Origin: Limnobacter alexandrii
GTDB taxonomy: Bacteria > Pseudomonadota > Gammaproteobacteria > Burkholderiales > Burkholderiaceae_B
Assembly (NCBI RefSeq): GCF_005871185.1
Contig: NZ_SWKN01000008.1
Location: 310,001 to 374,000, forward strand
Direction of reading: 5' to 3'
DNA length: 64,000 bases
The notes beneath the pieces were generated by a model that saw nothing but the letters and a program-made list of their open reading frames with translations, had not been told where the DNA came from and searched no databases. A program made the position numbers and the translations under genes. Positions 37,940-47,991 of the stretch are shown piece by piece (position 1 is the stretch's first letter; each line of letters starts with the position of its first letter).

Positions 37940-39193
37940 ATGAACAAACCCTATGAATTTCCAGACGCCACAGGCCACTTTGGCCCCTACGGCGGCACCT
38001 TTGTGTCTGAAACCCTGGTTCACGCCCTGGAAGAACTGAAGAGTGTGTATGCACACTATCAAAATGACCCCGAGTTTCTCGCCGAGTTTGAAAATGAGCT
38101 GAAGCATTTTGTGGGTCGCCCCAGCCCCATTTACCATGCCAAGCGTTGGTCTGAACTGGTGGGCGGCGCACAAATTTACTTCAAGCGTGAAGACCTGAAC
38201 CACACTGGCGCCCACAAGGTGAACAACTGCGTTGGGCAGGCCATGTTGGCCAAGCGCATGGGCAAGCCCCGCGTGATCGCTGAAACAGGTGCAGGTCAGC
38301 ACGGCGTGGCCACGGCCACCGTGGCGGCGCGTTACGGCATGAAATGTGTGGTGTACATGGGGCAGGAAGACGTGGCCCGTCAAGCGCAGAACGTATTTCG
38401 CATGAAGTTGTTGGGCGCCGAAGTTATTCCAGTGACCTCAGGCTCCAAAACCCTGAAAGACGCACTGAATGAAGCCATGCGCGACTGGGTGACCAACGTG
38501 GAAGACACGTTTTACATCATTGGCACGGTGGCTGGTCCACACCCTTATCCCATGCTGGTTCGCGATTTTCAAAGCGTGATAGGTCGCGAATGCATTCAAC
38601 AAATGCCAACAATGGTGGGCAAGCAGCCCGATTATGTGTTGGCCTGTGTGGGCGGCGGCTCAAACGCCATGGGTATTTTCCACCCCTACTTGAACGTGGA
38701 TGGTGTGAAGCTGGTTGGCGTGGAAGCGGCTGGCGAGGGCATTGAAACTGGCAAGCATGCTGCATCGCTGAGCGCTGGTACTCCTGGTGTGTTGCATGGC
38801 AACCGCACCTATTTGCTGCAAAGTGATGATGGGCAAATTATTGAAACCCATTCGGTTTCTGCGGGCCTGGATTATCCCGGTGTGGGCCCTGAACATGCAT
38901 GGTTGAAAGATTCTGGCCGAGCAGAATATGTGGGCATTACCGATGCAGAAGCCTTGGAAGCTTTCCACCAGTGCTGTCGAATCGAGGGCATTATCCCGGC
39001 GCTGGAAAGCAGCCATGCACTTGCCCATGCGGCCAAACTGGCCAAAACCCTGCCGAAAGACAAAGTAATTTTGGTGAATTTGTCTGGCCGTGGCGACAAA
39101 GACATGCACACCGTGGCGCGCCTGAGCGGCGCTGAGTTCTATTGCCACCCCGATTGCAAAACAGGCGCTGAAATGGCCTGCAACAAGAAATAA
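37940..39193 (+). CDS. trpB: Tryptophan synthase beta chain
   Basis: TrpB joins indole and serine with pyridoxal phosphate. The 417-residue protein carries [16 protein letters not shown] at the N-terminus, the PLP lysine in [15 protein letters not shown], and the phosphate-binding [10 protein letters not shown]. The end block is [11 protein letters not shown]. Length is slightly greater than in E. coli, normal for betaproteobacteria. It is followed by trpA with a 15-base gap. Confidence 0.97.
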   Translation: MNKPYEFPDATGHFGPYGGTFVSETLVHALEELKSVYAHYQNDPEFLAEFENELKHFVGRPSPIYHAKRWSELVGGAQIYFKREDLNHTGAHKVNNCVGQAMLAKRMGKPRVIAETGAGQHGVATATVAARYGMKCVVYMGQEDVARQAQNVFRMKLLGAEVIPVTSGSKTLKDALNEAMRDWVTNVEDTFYIIGTVAGPHPYPMLVRDFQSVIGRECIQQMPTMVGKQPDYVLACVGGGSNAMGIFHPYLNVDGVKLVGVEAAGEGIETGKHAASLSAGTPGVLHGNRTYLLQSDDGQIIETHSVSAGLDYPGVGPEHAWLKDSGRAEYVGITDAEALEAFHQCCRIEGIIPALESSHALAHAAKLAKTLPKDKVILVNLSGRGDKDMHTVARLSGAEFYCHPDCKTGAEMACNKK

Positions 39194-39208
39194 TTTTTAC
39201 AACACACC

Positions 39209-40021
39209 ATGTCAAGAATCAAAGCAGTTTTCGAGAAGTTAAAAGAAGAGGGGCGAAAGGGTCTGATTCCTTTCGTCACGGGCGGTGACCCCGATCCAGG
39301 CCAAACCGTGGCCATGTTGCATGCCTTGGCCGATGCCGGTTCCGATGTGATTGAATTGGGTGTGCCGTTTTCGGACCCCATGGCCGACGGCCCCGTGATT
39401 CAACGTTCCAGTGAACGCGCGCTGGAGAAGGGCGTTACCTCACGCAAAATTCTCGACTACGTGGCGGAATTCCGCCAAACCAACCAGCACACTCCGATTG
39501 TGCTGATGGGCTATGCGAACCCGATTGAGCGCATGGGTGTTGAAAAATATGTGGCTGAAGCCAAAAAGGCTGGAGTAGACGGTGTGCTTGTGGTGGATTA
39601 CCCACCCGAAGAATCGCTTGAGTTTTCAAAATACCTGCGTGCGGCCGAACTGGATCCTATTTTTTTGCTGGCACCCACTTCGTCGGATGAACGCATTGAA
39701 AAAGTGGCCAAAGTGGCCAGTGGTTATGTGTACTACGTGTCACTCAAGGGTGTGACAGGTGCGCAAAACCTGAATGCCGCCGAAGTCAGTTCCAAATTGC
39801 CAACCATCCGCAAATTCACAAACGTGCCCGTGGGTGTTGGTTTTGGGATTCGCGACGCGGAATCAGCCTGTCGCGTGGCCGAGTCGGCTGATGCAGTGGT
39901 GATTGGTTCCGCTTTGATTCAAACTCTGGAAGCAGGCAGCCCGCAAGAGGCAGCCGCTTTGGCGGGCAAGTTCATTGCCCCGATTCGTGCCGCGCTTGAT
40001 TCAAAGTTCGGCTCAAAATAA
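39209..40021 (+). CDS. trpA: Tryptophan synthase alpha chain
   Basis: TrpA cleaves indole-glycerol phosphate, passing indole to TrpB. The 270-residue protein shows [16 protein letters not shown] and the catalytic Glu and Asp in [18 protein letters not shown], then [22 protein letters not shown] and VGFGIRD. trpA, trpB and trpF are clustered here; the other trp genes are not in the window. Confidence 0.97.
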   Translation: MSRIKAVFEKLKEEGRKGLIPFVTGGDPDPGQTVAMLHALADAGSDVIELGVPFSDPMADGPVIQRSSERALEKGVTSRKILDYVAEFRQTNQHTPIVLMGYANPIERMGVEKYVAEAKKAGVDGVLVVDYPPEESLEFSKYLRAAELDPIFLLAPTSSDERIEKVAKVASGYVYYVSLKGVTGAQNLNAAEVSSKLPTIRKFTNVPVGVGFGIRDAESACRVAESADAVVIGSALIQTLEAGSPQEAAALAGKFIAPIRAALDSKFGSK

Positions 40022-40045
40022 AAATACCTCAGCAAGGGAAAGTGT

Positions 40046-40924
40046 ATGAGTTGGTTTGACAAAATTATTCCACCACGCATTTCTTCGAAAACACCCGGCG
40101 ACGCTGCCAAAAAAAGCGTGCCGGAAGGCATTTGGGCGAAGTGCAAAAGCTGTGATGCGGTGCTGTACCAAAACGACCTGGTCAGCAACGCCATGGTTTG
40201 TCCCTCGTGCACTTACCACATGCGCATTGGTTCACGCGAGCGCTTGAATTTGTTGTTTGACAACGAGGAGCGCGTGGAGATTGGGCAGGAAGTGCTGCCC
40301 ATGGACACCTTGAAATTCAAGGACAGCAAAAGCTACACAGCGCGTTTGAATGAGGCCAAGGAATCCACTGGCGAAACCGATGCTTTGGTGGTGCAAAAAG
40401 GCACCATGAACGGTATTGAGGTGGTGATTGCCTGTTTTGAATTTGAATTCATGGGCGGTTCGATGGGCTCTGTGGTGGGCGAGCGCTTCTGCCGGGGTGT
40501 GCAGGCTGCATTGGACGCCAATGTACCGTTCATCAGCATCGCAGCATCGGGCGGTGCCCGCATGCAGGAAGGTTTGGGCTCGCTCATGCAAATGGCGAAA
40601 ACTTCGGCCATGTTGGTCAAACTGAGCCAAGCCAAACTCCCCTATATTTCTGTGTTGACTGATCCCACCATGGGTGGCGTGTCTGCCAGCTTCGCATTTT
40701 TGGGCGATGTGGTGGTGGCTGAACCCAAAGCCTTGATCGGTTTTGCGGGCCCCCGCGTGATCGAACAAACTGTGCGCCAAACCTTGCCTGAAGGTTTTCA
40801 GCGCGCTGAATTCTTGATGGAAAAAGGTGCGGTGGATTGCATTGTGGATCGCCGTGAGATGAAAAAAACCTTGGCCAGCCTGTTGGCGCTGTTGATGAAG
40901 AAACAGATTGACCAAGCGGCCTGA
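40046..40924 (+). CDS. accD: Acetyl-CoA carboxylase carboxyltransferase subunit beta
   Basis: AccD is the beta subunit of the carboxyltransferase that makes malonyl-CoA. The 292-residue protein has the N-terminal C4 zinc finger ([17 protein letters not shown], then [12 protein letters not shown]) followed by the crotonase-like carboxyltransferase core ([20 protein letters not shown], then [17 protein letters not shown] and the [12 protein letters not shown] block). It lies between trpA and folC, the conserved placement, with six bases to folC. Confidence 0.97.
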   Translation: MSWFDKIIPPRISSKTPGDAAKKSVPEGIWAKCKSCDAVLYQNDLVSNAMVCPSCTYHMRIGSRERLNLLFDNEERVEIGQEVLPMDTLKFKDSKSYTARLNEAKESTGETDALVVQKGTMNGIEVVIACFEFEFMGGSMGSVVGERFCRGVQAALDANVPFISIAASGGARMQEGLGSLMQMAKTSAMLVKLSQAKLPYISVLTDPTMGGVSASFAFLGDVVVAEPKALIGFAGPRVIEQTVRQTLPEGFQRAEFLMEKGAVDCIVDRREMKKTLASLLALLMKKQIDQAA

Positions 40925-40930
40925 ATCGTT

Positions 40931-42337
40931 ATGAATCAAGCAGTACCCCAACCGAACCCTTCGAAGCCAACAAAGCCAGCCGCCAACGCAACACTGAACG
41001 AGTGGCTGGTTTATCTGGAATCAATCCACAGCAAGCCAATCGACATGGGGCTGGACCGCCTGAAAGTGGTTCAGCAACACATGGGTTTTGCCCTGAACGG
41101 CGTTGTGTTCACAGTGGCGGGCACCAATGGCAAAGGGTCGACCTGCGCCATGTTGGAAAGTATTTTGATTCAGGCGGGCTACAAAGTGGGCATGTACACC
41201 TCGCCCCACCTGATTCGCTTTACCGAGCGGGCACGCATCAATGGTGCTGAGGTGGCTGAGCCTGAGTTGATTTCAGCGTTCGAGCAGGTCGAGCTGGCGC
41301 GCACAGCAACCGGTATTTCCCTGACCTATTTTGAATTCACCACCCTGGCTGCGGCCTTGGTCTTTTCTCGCATTGATCTGGATGCGGTCATTCTGGAAGT
41401 GGGTTTGGGTGGCAGGCTGGATGCGGTGAATATTTTCGACGCCGATTGTGCAATTTGTACCAGCGTGGACATTGATCACCAGGCCTTTCTTGGCCCAGAC
41501 CGTGAAAGCATTGGCCGCGAAAAAGCCGGTATTTTCCGTGCGGGCAAACCTGCAATTGTGGGCGACCCCAAGCCGCCACAAAGCGTGATTGACCATGCCA
41601 ATTCAATTGGTGCCGATTTGTGGTTGTTCGCCCGCGATTACAACTACAGTGGCGACAAGCAGCAATGGGCCTATGGCGGCCGCAGCATGCGTCGTGCCGC
41701 CTTGGCTTACCCGGCTTTGCGCGGTACCAATCAATTGTTGAATGCATCGGCTGCGCTGGCCGCACTGGAGTCAGTGCGGGATCGCTTGCCTGTTCCGGCT
41801 CAATCGATTCGTCAGGGTTTTCTCTTGGTGGAGTGGCCAGGGCGTTTTCAGGTGTTGCCGGGTCAACCCACGGTGGTTTTGGACGTTGGACACAATCCGC
41901 ATGCGGCGGCGCATTTGCGTGAAAGCCTCGACAACATGGGTTTTTTTCCGTACACCCATTGTATTTTCGGAATGTTGGCCGATAAAGACGCAGTTGAGGT
42001 GGTCAAAGCGTTGAAAGACAGGGTTGACCATTGGCACCTGGTGCCACTTGAAGGTGACCGGGGCCGCAGCACAGCCCAATTGAAGCAGCAACTGGAACTA
42101 GCGGGTGTTGACTCAGCAGCTTTTGACTGGGTGGGTAATTCCCAGGCACTGGCCAAAGGTGGTATTGCGAAGCAGGCACCGGAAAAAAGCGTGCAGAGCT
42201 ACGAGAGTGTGAGTCAAGCGTATGCGGTGGTCACTTCTGCGGTGCCACCCAATGATAGAATTCTGGTTTTTGGATCCTTCCTGGTTGTGGCCCAAGCAAT
42301 GCAAGCCAAAGAAGCGCTTCGAAAACGTCCCGGTTAA
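40931..42337 (+). CDS. folC: Bifunctional dihydrofolate/folylpolyglutamate synthase
   Basis: FolC adds glutamate to dihydropteroate and to folates. The 468-residue Mur-ligase-like protein has the P-loop VAGTNGKGSTCAMLESIL, the YTSPHLIRFTERARINGAEV block, LEVGLGGRLDAVN and the linker VDIDHQAFLG. The C-terminal domain begins around residue 300. A Thr/Ser-rich insertion near 400-430 (QAPEKSVQSYESVSQ) is slightly longer than in E. coli. It is part of the accD-folC-dedD-cvpA-purF run. Confidence 0.95.
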   Translation: MNQAVPQPNPSKPTKPAANATLNEWLVYLESIHSKPIDMGLDRLKVVQQHMGFALNGVVFTVAGTNGKGSTCAMLESILIQAGYKVGMYTSPHLIRFTERARINGAEVAEPELISAFEQVELARTATGISLTYFEFTTLAAALVFSRIDLDAVILEVGLGGRLDAVNIFDADCAICTSVDIDHQAFLGPDRESIGREKAGIFRAGKPAIVGDPKPPQSVIDHANSIGADLWLFARDYNYSGDKQQWAYGGRSMRRAALAYPALRGTNQLLNASAALAALESVRDRLPVPAQSIRQGFLLVEWPGRFQVLPGQPTVVLDVGHNPHAAAHLRESLDNMGFFPYTHCIFGMLADKDAVEVVKALKDRVDHWHLVPLEGDRGRSTAQLKQQLELAGVDSAAFDWVGNSQALAKGGIAKQAPEKSVQSYESVSQAYAVVTSAVPPNDRILVFGSFLVVAQAMQAKEALRKRPG

Positions 42338-42355
42338 TTTTTTTCAGGAGTGCAG

Positions 42356-43027
42356 GTGAGTTCAAATTCGCGTTCTACTGCCAGGAACAAAGTCAACAAC
42401 GATCCGGTTGATGAGTTGAAACGCAGGTCCAGAAGGCGATTGGTTGGCTCCATTGCACTTTTTCTGGCGGCCATTATCATCGTTCCCGCTTTGGTGGAAA
42501 ACGAGCCATCCCAAACCAGCAGCGATGTTGAACTGGTGGTGCCTGACCGTCCTTCCGCTGAAATTCCTGCGCAAGCTGCACAGGTTCCCGAACAGCCAAA
42601 AATTGAAGCACCACAATCTACTCAAGAGCAGGCGGTGGCCACTGCGCCTGTTGCTCCCCCTGTAGAACCACCCCCCGTGATGCCCGAGCCTAAAGCGGAG
42701 CCCAAGCCAACACCAAAGGTAGAGCCCAAGGTGGAAGCCAAACCAGAGCCCAAGCCCGAACCCAAGGTGGAAGACCCGATTGCCGCCTTTGCCAAGGCTG
42801 AGGTGTATTGGGTTCAGGTGGCTGCGGTCAGCGACAAGCTTCGTGCCGATGCATTGAGCAAAGAATTGAGTGGCAAGGGTTTTCCTGCAAAAGTGGAATC
42901 CACCAGCACAGCCAATGGCACGGTGTACCGGGTCAGGGTTGGGCCAATCGCCGGGCAAGCCAAAGCTGATGAAACCAAGGCCAAGCTGGCCACTGCTGGT
43001 TACGCCTCAGGGAGAGTGGTGCAGTGA
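42356..43027 (+). CDS. dedD: SPOR-domain division protein (DedD-like)
   Basis: DedD-type proteins bind denuded septal peptidoglycan through a SPOR domain. The 223-residue protein has a basic cytoplasmic N-terminus (DELKRRSRRRL), one transmembrane helix (VGSIALFLAAIIIVPALVE), a long low-complexity linker rich in Pro, Lys and Glu (repeats of PKVEPK and PKPEPK type), and a C-terminal SPOR domain from about residue 147 (VYWVQVAAVSDKLRADALSK). The GTG at 42356 is chosen since AGGAG ends five bases before it; a GTG six bases earlier overlaps that AGGAG. The stop overlaps cvpA as GTGA. Confidence 0.88.
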   Translation: MSSNSRSTARNKVNNDPVDELKRRSRRRLVGSIALFLAAIIIVPALVENEPSQTSSDVELVVPDRPSAEIPAQAAQVPEQPKIEAPQSTQEQAVATAPVAPPVEPPPVMPEPKAEPKPTPKVEPKVEAKPEPKPEPKVEDPIAAFAKAEVYWVQVAAVSDKLRADALSKELSGKGFPAKVESTSTANGTVYRVRVGPIAGQAKADETKAKLATAGYASGRVVQ

Positions 43028-43515
43028 CGATATTTGATTACATCGTCATTGCCGTGGTGGTGCTGTCGGTCATTCTGGGTTTGTTCCGTGGCATGGTCAA
43101 AGAAGTGCTTTCCCTGGCCAACTGGGTGTTGGCCTTCTGGGTTGCAAACCGTTATGGCGCAGATCTGGCGGTGTATATGGACTGGGCTGAATCGCTGAGC
43201 CCGCCCATGAAAGCGCTTATTGGGTGCGCCGCTGCTTTTTTTGCCACCATGTTGGTGGGTGCCATTCTGATTTCACTGCTGGGCAAAATTGTTGCCGCGG
43301 CAGGTTTGGGTTTTGCGGACCGTGGCCTGGGCGCCACGTTCGGCTTCGCGCGTGGTTTATTTATTGTGTTGGTGCTGGTTACCGGGGCAGGGTTCACTTC
43401 GCTTCCGGAACAGCCATTTTGGCGAAATGCCATGTTGTCCCCTTTGGCAGTGGATGCGATGAGAGAAATCAAACCGCATTTGCCCGAAAGTGTGGCCAAG
43501 TGGGTGCGCTACTAG
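43024..43515 (+). CDS. cvpA: CvpA family membrane protein
   Basis: CvpA is a small inner-membrane protein needed for colicin V production in E. coli; it often sits upstream of purF. The 163-residue protein has four hydrophobic segments, starting with YIVIAVVVLSVILGLFRGMVKEVLSL and including ALIGCAAAFFATMLVGAILISLLGKIV. The motif GLFRGMVKEVLSLANW is characteristic. The GTG start is coupled to dedD, and purF begins nine bases after its stop. Confidence 0.92.
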   Translation: MTIFDYIVIAVVVLSVILGLFRGMVKEVLSLANWVLAFWVANRYGADLAVYMDWAESLSPPMKALIGCAAAFFATMLVGAILISLLGKIVAAAGLGFADRGLGATFGFARGLFIVLVLVTGAGFTSLPEQPFWRNAMLSPLAVDAMREIKPHLPESVAKWVRY

Positions 43516-43524
43516 GAGCTTTCA

Positions 43525-45039
43525 ATGTGCGGGATTGTCGGTATTGCCGGTTTTTCTCCTGTTAATCAAATTCTTTACGACAGCTTGCTGTTGTTGCAAC
43601 ACCGTGGCCAAGACGCTGCCGGCATTGCAACGGCACACAGCAATTCGTTTTCAATGTCCAAAGGCAATGGCTTGGTGCGCGATGTATTCCGCACCCGCAA
43701 TATGCGTTCATTGCCCGGCAACATGGGCATTGGCCATGTGCGTTACCCCACGGCAGGTTCAGCGGCCAGCTCTGATGAAGCACAGCCTTTCTATGTGAAT
43801 GCGCCTTACGGTTTGGTGTTGGCCCACAACGGCAACCTGACCAACAGCGAGCGTTTGAAAGCCGAGCTGTTCAAGAACGATCGTCGCCACATCAACACCA
43901 ATTCAGATTCCGAGGTGTTGCTTAACGTGTTGGCTCACGAGCTGCAATCCAATGCCTCAGGTTACTCGCTTGATCCAGTCACAATTTTCCGCGCAGTGGC
44001 GGGTGTGCATGCACGTGCCCGTGGTGCTTATGCCTGCGTTGCACAAATTGCAGGCTATGGTTTGTTGGCTTTCCGCGATCCGTTTGGTATTCGCCCGCTG
44101 GCTTTGGGCAAGGCCGAGACAGAGCAGGGCACCGAGTACATGTTTGCCTCTGAATCGGTGGCACTGGTGGGCATGGGTTTTGAGTTTGTGCGTGACATTG
44201 AACCAGGCGAAGCAGTGTTTGTTGATCTCGACGGCAAGCTTCATGCGCAGCAGTGTGCCGAGAAATCGTCACTGAACCCCTGCATTTTCGAATACGTGTA
44301 TTTGGCGCGCCCCGACTCTGTGATGGATGGCATTAGTGTGTATGAAGCTCGCGTGAAAATGGGCGAATACCTGGCCGATCAAATTCGCAAAGGCATGCCT
44401 GCCGGTGAAATTGATGTGGTCATGCCAATTCCCGACTCCAGCCGCCCGGCTGCGCTGGAACTGGCGAATCAACTGGGTGTGCCTTACCGCGAGGGTTTTA
44501 TCAAGAACCGCTATATCGGCCGCACTTTTATCATGCCAGGCCAGGCCGTGCGCAAGAAAAGTGTTCGCCAGAAGCTAAACGCCATTTCTGTTGAATTCAA
44601 GGGCAAAACCGTGTTGTTGGTGGATGACTCCATTGTGCGCGGTACCACCAGCCGGGAAATTGTACAAATGGCCCGTGAAGCCGGTGCCAAAAAGGTAATT
44701 TTTGCGTCGGCTGCGCCACCCGTGCGTTTCCCAAATGTGTACGGTATCGACATGCCCACACGTGATGAATTGATTGCCTCAGGCCGCACTGATGAAGAAA
44801 TTTGTGCGGAGATCGGTGCAGATGCCTTGTTTTATCAAGACATCGAGGACATGAAACGCGCTGTGCGCGACTTGAACCCGAAAATTCAAACCTTCGATGC
44901 CAGCTGTTTTGATGGTTCGTACATTACCGGTGATGTGACCACTGAATATCTGGATCGGCTTGAATACATGCGCAAGCACCCGGAGGTGCTGGAGTCAGCC
45001 GGCTTGCAAATGAACCTGGGTTATTCCGCGAACCAATAA
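43525..45039 (+). CDS. purF: Amidophosphoribosyltransferase
   Basis: PurF makes 5-phosphoribosylamine from PRPP and glutamine, the committed step of purine synthesis. The 504-residue protein begins [14 protein letters not shown], where Cys2 is the N-terminal nucleophile exposed after Met removal. [14 protein letters not shown] and [10 protein letters not shown] mark the glutaminase domain. The PRPP loop [19 protein letters not shown] and the block [24 protein letters not shown] mark the synthase domain. A strong terminator follows. Confidence 0.97.
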   Translation: MCGIVGIAGFSPVNQILYDSLLLLQHRGQDAAGIATAHSNSFSMSKGNGLVRDVFRTRNMRSLPGNMGIGHVRYPTAGSAASSDEAQPFYVNAPYGLVLAHNGNLTNSERLKAELFKNDRRHINTNSDSEVLLNVLAHELQSNASGYSLDPVTIFRAVAGVHARARGAYACVAQIAGYGLLAFRDPFGIRPLALGKAETEQGTEYMFASESVALVGMGFEFVRDIEPGEAVFVDLDGKLHAQQCAEKSSLNPCIFEYVYLARPDSVMDGISVYEARVKMGEYLADQIRKGMPAGEIDVVMPIPDSSRPAALELANQLGVPYREGFIKNRYIGRTFIMPGQAVRKKSVRQKLNAISVEFKGKTVLLVDDSIVRGTTSREIVQMAREAGAKKVIFASAAPPVRFPNVYGIDMPTRDELIASGRTDEEICAEIGADALFYQDIEDMKRAVRDLNPKIQTFDASCFDGSYITGDVTTEYLDRLEYMRKHPEVLESAGLQMNLGYSANQ

Positions 45040-45081
45040 GAGTAGCCAGAATTTCAGGTAAAATGTTCAACTGATTGATTT

Positions 45082-45107
45082 AAAAGCGCGAAATGGTTCG
45101 CGCTTTT
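45082..45107 (+). terminator. Intrinsic terminator after purF
   Basis: The stem AAAAGCGCGAA / TTCGCGCTTTT with loop ATGG lies 42 bases past the purF stop and ends in a T-run. It closes the long leu-asd-trp-acc-pur gene run. Confidence 0.9.
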
Positions 45108-45130
45108 TATTTGTGCAGGGCGATCTGACT

Positions 45131-46387
45131 ATGTCACTGATAGTACATAAATACGGTGGCACCTCCATGGGGTCCACAGAACGTATCAAGAATGTAGCCA
45201 AGCGTGTCGCCAAATGGCATCGCGCGGGCTTTCAAATGGTGGTGGTGCCGTCGGCCATGTCTGGCGAAACCAACCGCTTGATTGGCCTGGCCAAGGAAAT
45301 TCAGGCTGAGCCTGATCCCCGTGAACTAGACATGCTGTGTTGCACAGGCGAGCAGGCCTCCGTTGCCCTGTTGGCCATGGCTTTGAAAGCCGAGGGATTG
45401 GACGCAATCAGCTTTTCTGGCTGGCAAGTACCCATTAAAACTGACAGCAGCCACACCAAGGCACGCATTGAGTCGATCGACGACACGCGCGTGAAAGCGG
45501 AATTGAACGCCGGCAAGGTGGTGATTATTACCGGCTTCCAGGGCATTGATGAAGCGGGCAATCAAACCACGCTGGGCCGTGGTGGCTCCGATACTTCTGC
45601 CGTTGCGATTGCTGCCGCCATGGGTGCAGCCGAGTGCCTGATTTACACCGATGTGGATGGTGTTTACACCACCGACCCCCGTGTAGTACCAGAGGCACGC
45701 CGCATGCGTGTGGTTAGTTTTGAAGAAATGCTGGAAATGGCCTCTTTGGGTTCCAAGGTTCTGCAAATTCGCTCCGTGGAATTTGCCGGCAAGTACCGTG
45801 TGCCTACCCGAGTGCTTTCCAGCCTGACCGATCCAATGATGTCGCTGGACGAAGAAAAGGTTTCCGGCACGCTGATTACTTTTGAGGAAGATGAACATAT
45901 GGAACAGGCTGTTGTTTCCGGTATCGCTTTCAACCGTGATGAAGCAAAAGTGACCATTCGGGGTGTGCCTGACAAGCCCGGTGTGGCTTATCAAATTTTG
46001 GGTCAGGTTGCTGAAGCGAACATCGACGTGGACATGATCATTCAGAACCAGGGCACGGATGGCACCACCGATTTCACTTTCACAGTGCATCGCAATGAAT
46101 TCAACAAAACCATGGACTTGTTGAAAAACAAGATTCAGGGCAGTGTTGGTGCGCGTGAAGTGGCCGGTGACACGAATGTGTGCAAGGTGTCGATTGTGGG
46201 CATCGGTATGCGTTCGCATGTGGGTGTGGCCAGTTTGATGTTCAAAACCTTGTCGGAAGAGGGCATCAACATCCAGATGATTTCAACGTCTGAGATCAAG
46301 GTGTCGGTGTTGATCGATGACAAGTACATGGAATTGGCAGTTCGTGCTCTGCACAAGGCCTTTGGTCTGGAAAAAGAAGCCGCTTGA
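45131..46387 (+). CDS. lysC: Aspartate kinase
   Basis: Aspartate kinase phosphorylates aspartate, the entry to lysine, threonine and methionine synthesis. The 418-residue protein has the kinase N-terminus SLIVHKYGGTSMGSTERIKNV, the ATP region TLGRGGSDTSAVAIAAAMGA and DVDGVYTTDPR, then two C-terminal ACT domains (about residues 265-415) for feedback by amino acids. The ATG at 45131 is preferred; an in-frame GTG at 45113 lies close to the terminator. It acts upstream of Asd, encoded about 11 kb to the left. Which end product inhibits it cannot be read directly. Confidence 0.95.
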   Translation: MSLIVHKYGGTSMGSTERIKNVAKRVAKWHRAGFQMVVVPSAMSGETNRLIGLAKEIQAEPDPRELDMLCCTGEQASVALLAMALKAEGLDAISFSGWQVPIKTDSSHTKARIESIDDTRVKAELNAGKVVIITGFQGIDEAGNQTTLGRGGSDTSAVAIAAAMGAAECLIYTDVDGVYTTDPRVVPEARRMRVVSFEEMLEMASLGSKVLQIRSVEFAGKYRVPTRVLSSLTDPMMSLDEEKVSGTLITFEEDEHMEQAVVSGIAFNRDEAKVTIRGVPDKPGVAYQILGQVAEANIDVDMIIQNQGTDGTTDFTFTVHRNEFNKTMDLLKNKIQGSVGAREVAGDTNVCKVSIVGIGMRSHVGVASLMFKTLSEEGINIQMISTSEIKVSVLIDDKYMELAVRALHKAFGLEKEAA

Positions 46388-46458
46388 ACTTCGGTTTGAG
46401 CTGAGTTTGGAGTGATAGGAATGCGGTGCAAGTTGTGTGAAAGCGATTTGCGCCTGCA

Positions 46459-46488
46459 TTCAACATTTTGGCCGAAACCGTGTATAAT
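46459..46488 (+). promoter_or_regulatory. Promoter of tRNA-Ser
   Basis: TTCAAC (46459-46464) and a perfect TATAAT (46483-46488) are 18 bases apart, with a G+C-rich discriminator before the tRNA 5' end, as is usual for stringently controlled tRNA promoters. An inverted repeat GGCCGAA/TTCGGCC (46470-46476 and 46488-46494) brackets the -10 hexamer. Confidence 0.65.
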
Positions 46489-46498
46489 TCGGCCTTCT

Positions 46499-46589
46499 GG
46501 AGACGTGGCCGAGTGGTCGAAGGCACTCCCCTGCTAAGGGAGCATACCCCAAAAGGGTATCGGAAGTTCGAATCTTCTCGTCTCCGCCA
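46499..46589 (+). tRNA. tRNA-Ser (anticodon GCU)
   Basis: A complete class II tRNA: acceptor stem GGAGACG (46499-46505) pairs with CGTCTCC (46579-46585), then discriminator G and an encoded CCA at 46587-46589. The anticodon loop CTGCTAA carries GCT, flanked by the stem CTCCC/GGGAG. A long variable arm (ATACCCC-AAAA-GGGTAT) and the T arm with TTCGAAT follow. The long variable arm and anticodon agree on serine (AGC/AGU codons). Confidence 0.97.
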
Positions 46590-46594
46590 GAATG

Positions 46595-46627
46595 AAAAAG
46601 GGATCCCGTTTGGGATCCCTTTTTTTA
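46595..46627. terminator. Bidirectional terminator after tRNA-Ser and the DAG-kinase gene
   Basis: AAAAAGGGATCCC and GGGATCCCTTTTT form a strong stem around a four-base loop, with a T-run on the plus strand. On the minus strand it overlaps the last codon region of the neighbouring gene, so it can serve both. Confidence 0.85.
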
Positions 46628-47557
46628 TTCCATCGCCACAAATTGAACAGCAGGCGCGCTGCTGATCTGAATTGACTTCACTGGCGGGTGTACATCGCCG
46701 TCGAGTTGCCATGCTGTGGGCGAATCAAACTGAAATTCAATGCTTGAAATGGTGCTGCGCTCGACGCCGACGCTGGCTGGCATGGTCCCGAACCAGATTC
46801 TCATCAGGTTCAACACGAGTGCAAGTTTGTTGGGCACACCAGCGATCAGGCACATGTCTTGGTTGGCCTGGTGCCCGCCACTGGTGGATACACGGAAACG
46901 AAGTGGCAAACACCGAATACTCAGCGCAAGGCAGGCCTGCCAGGCAAACCTTTGTGGTGTTGAGTTGTTGCGGGTTTGCTGCCCTTTGACGGTGGAGAAC
47001 AGGTTATCTACAAAGCTGTTGCGCCGAATAATTCCCCACGCGATTTTCGCCAGGAGTTTGGTGGCGGCAATTGGTCCGCTGCCCATGCTGTAGTACGCAT
47101 GCATGAAGTTCACTGTGACGCCAAAACCAAATACAAATCCGTATTGTTCATCCGAGGTTTTTACGGGGTAGCGCGGTGTGCTGTGTAACAGGGCGTTTGC
47201 CTGGTGTTCAAGCAACCAGCGCAGGGCTTTCAGTGGTGCTGTTTTGGGGTAAACGTCCCAAGCAATCATGTTCATGGTGCCTGCATGCAAGGGGAAAATG
47301 GCAGGAATGGCATGTTCGCCCCACACTTTGGCGGCAGCACCCAACACCGCAGATACGGTGCCATCTCCGCCAAAAGGCACAATCACAGTGGGAGGTTTGT
47401 CTTGGTAGGCAAGTAGGGCTTGTTCAAGTTCTTGTGCGTTTTGAGTCAAAGCCACATGCCCCGCATTGCCCAATATGCGATGAATTTCAGCAAGGCTGCC
47501 ACTTGAGTGGCGTGTTTTGAGGTATCCGGCTTTCGGGTTTGCGATGACAAGAATCAC
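46625..47557 (-). CDS. Diacylglycerol/lipid kinase family protein
   Basis: This 310-residue protein has the diacylglycerol kinase catalytic fold: N-terminal ILVIANPKAG, the ATP-binding signature VIVPFGGDGTVSAVLGAA, and LHAGTMNMIAWDVY, which replaces the usual PxGTxNxxA motif with one Pro-to-His change. The C-terminal half is a beta sandwich with FVFGFGVTVNFMHAYYS. Members phosphorylate diacylglycerol, sphingosine or related lipids; the substrate is unknown. The ATG at 47557 opens into a 190-base gap. The gene faces tRNA-Ser across the shared terminator. Confidence 0.88.
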   Translation of the reverse strand: MILVIANPKAGYLKTRHSSGSLAEIHRILGNAGHVALTQNAQELEQALLAYQDKPPTVIVPFGGDGTVSAVLGAAAKVWGEHAIPAIFPLHAGTMNMIAWDVYPKTAPLKALRWLLEHQANALLHSTPRYPVKTSDEQYGFVFGFGVTVNFMHAYYSMGSGPIAATKLLAKIAWGIIRRNSFVDNLFSTVKGQQTRNNSTPQRFAWQACLALSIRCLPLRFRVSTSGGHQANQDMCLIAGVPNKLALVLNLMRIWFGTMPASVGVERSTISSIEFQFDSPTAWQLDGDVHPPVKSIQISSAPAVQFVAME

Positions 47558-47749
47558 GATGATCCTTTTGTTAAAGAATGATCTGTGTTTAATTTAACCT
47601 ATTATTTGCGTTGCAAACCAGTGAATAGAAGCGTGTTCTGCCAGCGTGTAGGAGATTGCTCACAACTTCTTCAGCCTAAGCTGACCTACTTTTTCACTTA
47701 AGGCGTTTACTGTAAAGCGTCAACCAACCAGACCCTCAAGGAGTTGATC

Positions 47750-47917
47750 ATGTTGCATTACGCAGTTGTGTTCTTTGTGATTGCATTAATTGCCGCTTTG
47801 TTTGGCTTCGGTGGTATTGCAGCCGGTGCAGTGGAAATTGCAAAAGTATTGTTTTTCATTTTCATTGTGCTGGCGGCGATTACTTTTGTTGTGAATCTGA
47901 TTAAATCCAGGCCGTAG
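47750..47917 (+). CDS. DUF1328-family small membrane protein (YtjA-like)
   Basis: A 55-residue ORF encodes [20 protein letters not shown] followed by [20 protein letters not shown] and a short basic tail NLIKSRP: two transmembrane helices joined by a glycine-rich turn. This is the DUF1328 pattern of the YtjA family, commonly stress-related and often near BON-domain genes. An AAGGAG lies about six bases upstream of the ATG. The molecular function is unknown. The 192-base gap before it holds a short TCAGC-CTAA-GCTGA hairpin but no clear promoter. Confidence 0.9.
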   Translation: MLHYAVVFFVIALIAALFGFGGIAAGAVEIAKVLFFIFIVLAAITFVVNLIKSRP

Positions 47918-47991
47918 TTGTTTGAATTGACTGGGTAGTTTCACAGCGGGGCCACTTACAAAGTGGCCCTTGTTTCGTCTTAAAGGTCTGT

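Noticed and set aside
42680-42780. Short tandem repeats in dedD as a repeat element
   Set aside because: They encode the ordinary Pro/Lys/Glu linker of a SPOR protein and stay in frame.
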